DNA from: Pomphorhynchus laevis | Lineage: Eukaryota; Acanthocephala; Palaeacanthocephala; Echinorhynchida; Pomphorhynchidae | Reading direction: 5' to 3' | DNA: 64,000 bases | Assembly: GCA_012934845.2 (NCBI GenBank) | Contig: WNNJ02003746.1 | Span: 62,001-126,000, forward strand | Shown here: piece by piece, positions 61,215 to 64,000 of the stretch | Layout: every line of letters starts with the position of its first letter | Numbering within the stretch: position 1 is the stretch's first letter | The notes under the pieces: generated by a model | What the model was told of the DNA's origin: nothing | The model's database searches: none | The model's input: only the letters and a program-made list of their open reading frames with translations | Program-made: the position numbers and the translations under genes

Positions 61215-64000
61215 GAAAAGGATTTATTTAACGTGGCAAATGCGTGCCAGCGCACGCTTACATGACCACAACAGAACAAAAATGTAAATCATGTGTCGAG
61301 AAGGTGTGAACAGAGGAGGTGTTTGAATGTGATAAAGGAGGGAGCGCGGCGGACGTCGAGAGGGAGTTGATTCCAGGCGAGTGAGGCGACGAGGAAGGAT
61401 CGGAGACCATAGTTGTTGGAGTAATTCGGAACGTGGAGTAAGAGGGTATGACTGGAGCTCAGCGATAGCGAGGTGGGGCGAGTGTCGTCTAAGAAAGGAA
61501 GGTTGATGAACGATGGGGAGCCGACAGCGATGAGACGAAAAGTTACGAAAGGAAGGCGGAGTTTGATGCGGATGTGAATGGTGGGCCAGGAGAGTTGGGC
61601 AAGATATGTGGATATGTGGTCGAAGCGACGGCAACGAAAGAGCACTCGAACGGCAGAGTTGATTATGCCTTGTAGTGGTAGGATGATGGATTTTGGAGAA
61701 TTGGCGAAAAGGCTAAGGCAGTAATCGATTATAGGGAAATGAAGAGACATACAAGAACGGAAGTCGATAAGGGAGCGGATACGGCTGATGTCACGGAGAA
61801 TAAAGTTAGACGAGCGAACCTTGTCACAGACGAAGGGTTTAAGGGAAAGGTGATCATCAGAAAGTGATATTGTGGACTATGGGGATGATCGATGAGGCAA
61901 AAGATACAGTGGGGGGAGATATGCTTGGTTTATGGGGGAGGATCCACATTATTTTAGACTTGTCGGGGTTTAGAACGAGATGGAGATTGTAGAGATGTTC
62001 GTAGATAGAAGAAAGACAGTTGGAGGCAGAAATGCCGATATAGTGCATGCGATGTGCGGGTGCATGAGCATAGATTAGAATGTCATCGGCGTATTGCATG
62101 ACGTTAAAGGAGTAAGGTTTGATAAATGGAGAGAGATCGCCAAGCAAAAGAGAGAAAAGCAGGGGACCTAGGACTGAACCTTGTGGGACCCCTCAAAAAA
62201 TAGTGATGGGAGGGGAGGATGATGAATTAGAACAGACACGAAAGGAACGGTCGGATAGATATGAGTCAGACCATGCTACGGAGGAAGAAGAAAAGCCATA
62301 ATCATAACGAAGGTGATAAGGGAGGACGGAGTGGTCGACAATGTTGAAGGCGGAGGAGAGGTCGAGGAAGATGAGAACACTATATAGAGCCTTATCTCAA
62401 GAAATGAGTAAGTCGTTGTAAACTTTAATGCAGGCGATTTCTGTGGAGGGATTAGAGCGGAAACGGATTGGAAAGGAGGGTACAGATTGGATGAGGAGAG
62501 ATAAGCGTCGATCTGTATTAAGATGAGGCGTTCTAAGAGCTTAGAAAGAGTAGGGATTAGTGAGATGGGACGATAGTTAAAAGGAAGGGAGAGGTCTAGC
62601 GATTGTTTCTTAAGGAGGGGACGAACGATCGCGGATTTTCAGTGTGAAGGGAATATACGACTGCGGATGGACGAGTTAAACAAGGTTGTTAGAAAATGGG
62701 ATATCGATGAGCATATGGATTTAAGTATGTGAGTAGGCAGGGGATCGGCAGGTGAGGTTTTGTTTGGCAAGGACATGAGGACAGATGATACTTCTGTAGG
62801 TGATACTGGGAGAAGATTAAAGAGTTCCGGGAGGATGAGATTAGACTGGGCAGAGTTGGATAAGATGGAGACCGGGCTGAGAGAGAGCAACGTGGATACT
62901 TTGCTCTGGAGAAATGACGAATAATCATGGGGATTGATGTTGCACGGCGGAGAGGAGCGAGTAAGGATTGAGATAAGATTATTCCATTAAGTCTTAGTGT
63001 TAAATAAAGTGATGATTTTTTGCTGCTAAAAGGAGTTGCATTTGGTACGTAGTCAGTGGAGATGAGACCGCTGATGAGCTGATAGGTATCACGGAAAGAC
63101 GGAGTGATCGGCGGAAATCACGTCTGAGAGAGCGGTGATATACTCGAAAAGCATGATGGAGTCGACGCTTTGAGAGTAGTCACTGGATGTCAAACCATGG
63201 GGCACGCTGCAAGCGACGGTTTGGGTGAGGCTTAAAGGGCAAGAGAATATCGATAATGGATGTGAGTTCAGCGTCGAAAAGAAAGGCGAGAGCGTGAGGA
63301 GAGGAATATGTTATTGTTGGATAGGATAGATACGATTTGAGTAAGGCAGAGCGGAGAAGGGAGAGGTCAAGATTTCTCCAAGAGCGACGTAGTATTGTAG
63401 GTGTGTGAGGAGGGGTGTGGTTGTGAACGAGATCAAGGGTAACGAGAAAGTGATCGGACCAGGATCGAAAATTGACAGTGAGGTGTAGGCAGCAAAATGA
63501 TCGGAGACAGCGATGATGTCGTGTGTCCCACCAAGGATATGTGTGGGGGCAGTGGAGATGGGTTTATAGTTATAGTTGGATGGAATGTTGATGAACTGGT
63601 TGACTCTGTGGAAGAGGGGCGGTCGAAGCGGATGTTGAAGTCTATAAGAACGATTGAAGGGATTGAGGACAAAGAACAGTGAGACAGAAATTCAGCGAGT
63701 TTGGTAAAAAATAAGGATGTAAGAGCTGATGAACCAGGACGGTATATAATGGCGAGATCTAGTGTGATCGGGTTAGAAGAACGACAAGTGAGCAGTGCAA
63801 AAGAGCAAGGACTGAAAGAGGAAGTGATTTTGCGAGGAGACGCGGGGTGACGCACGAATGCGACGATGCCGCCATGATTAGAGAATTTAGAAGGGGATTT
63901 GCTAAGGGGCGAGCGGATTCGACTAGTGAGCAACCGGTAGAGACCAAACGGCGGATTGAGAGGTCGTCAGAATCGAAGTTCCAGGATTCGGTGCGGCAGA
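61215..64000 (-). mobile_element. CR1/L2-like LINE copy A3, runs off the window
   Basis: Minus strand. Endonuclease at 63933-63433 (SNHGGIVAFVRHPASP, LAIIYRPGSSALTSLFF, IVLIDFNIRFDRPS). RT fingers near 62890 (PTEVSSVLMSLPNKTSPADP). RT palm/thumb at 62147-61857 (FNVMQYADDILIYAHAPAH, catalytic box intact; LNPDKSKIMWILPHK). C-terminus at 61750-61289 (LLHVPNYSNNYGLRSFLVAS). The 3' UTR ends near 61215 with TTAAATAAATCC, like copy A2. GC content is much higher than the host average. A few frame changes; the best-preserved copy of its family here. The 5' end is outside the window. Confidence 0.9.
62639..62928 (-). pseudogene. LINE A3 RT finger fragments
   Basis: Two overlapping frames (62639-62890 and 62689-62928) cover the segment just before the RT palm: LPELFNLLPVSPTEVSSVLM and SLPNKTSPADPLPTHILKS, the usual K.SP.D.LP...LK pattern. 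A frameshift separates it from the endonuclease part. Confidence 0.7.

Overview
The window looks like nuclear DNA of an AT-rich, repeat-rich metazoan. The evidence is spliced genes with GT-AG introns (one only 46 bp), AATAAA signals, an animal-type SCAMP gene, a ciliary WD-repeat gene, and many LINE and Penelope-like retroelements. The ciliary gene implies motile cilia or flagella. I cannot name the phylum from sequence alone; flatworm-, rotifer- or cnidarian-like genomes would all fit the composition.

Layout. 1-5.4 kb is AT-rich intergenic DNA with a degenerate ubiquilin pseudogene (4.4-4.9 kb). 5.4-25.1 kb is one complete SCAMP gene (7 exons, 297 aa, + strand). Its introns hold two long minus-strand LINEs (6.2-8.5 and 9.1-13.0 kb), minisatellites, a MITE-like inverted-repeat element (14.0-14.4 kb), a 292-bp satellite array (15.9-17.4 kb), a duplicated coding fragment, a third LINE (19.4-20.9 kb) and a GIY-YIG scrap. 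25.8-32.9 kb is a large palindromic structure: two nearly identical inverted arms of about 1.2 kb around a 4.8-kb loop. The loop contains an unrecognised multi-exon minus-strand gene for a Cys-containing, probably membrane-anchored protein. 33.4-39.6 kb is a mosaic of LINE 3' ends, Penelope-like copies and a broken Ty3/Gypsy fossil. 40.0-44.6 kb is an uninterrupted 1543-codon CFAP43/CFAP44-like gene. 45.4-47.1 kb is a Penelope-like element with a GIY-YIG domain, inverted terminal repeats and a possible 13-bp target duplication. 47-64 kb is almost entirely nested retroelements: CR1/L2-like LINEs inserted into each other and into one Penelope-like copy, plus a 160-bp tandem array.

The most notable object is a hammerhead ribozyme of type III topology at 61,106-61,181 (+). 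All core bases are canonical and all three stems can be paired. It lies about 110 bp downstream of one copy of a ~115-bp direct repeat (60,145-60,260 and 60,884-60,997), suggesting a small ribozyme-bearing element. Other points worth a second look are the gene-bracketing inverted repeat, a conserved hairpin/pseudoknot in the 3' region of one Penelope-like family, and a similar Cys-rich module at the start of two otherwise different LINE families.

The host genes have independent roles. SCAMP acts in vesicle trafficking and the CFAP43/44-like protein in the axoneme; the gene at 27-30 kb converges on SCAMP. No operon-like logic is visible. Everything is read by eye: family calls rest on motifs, not on database searches.
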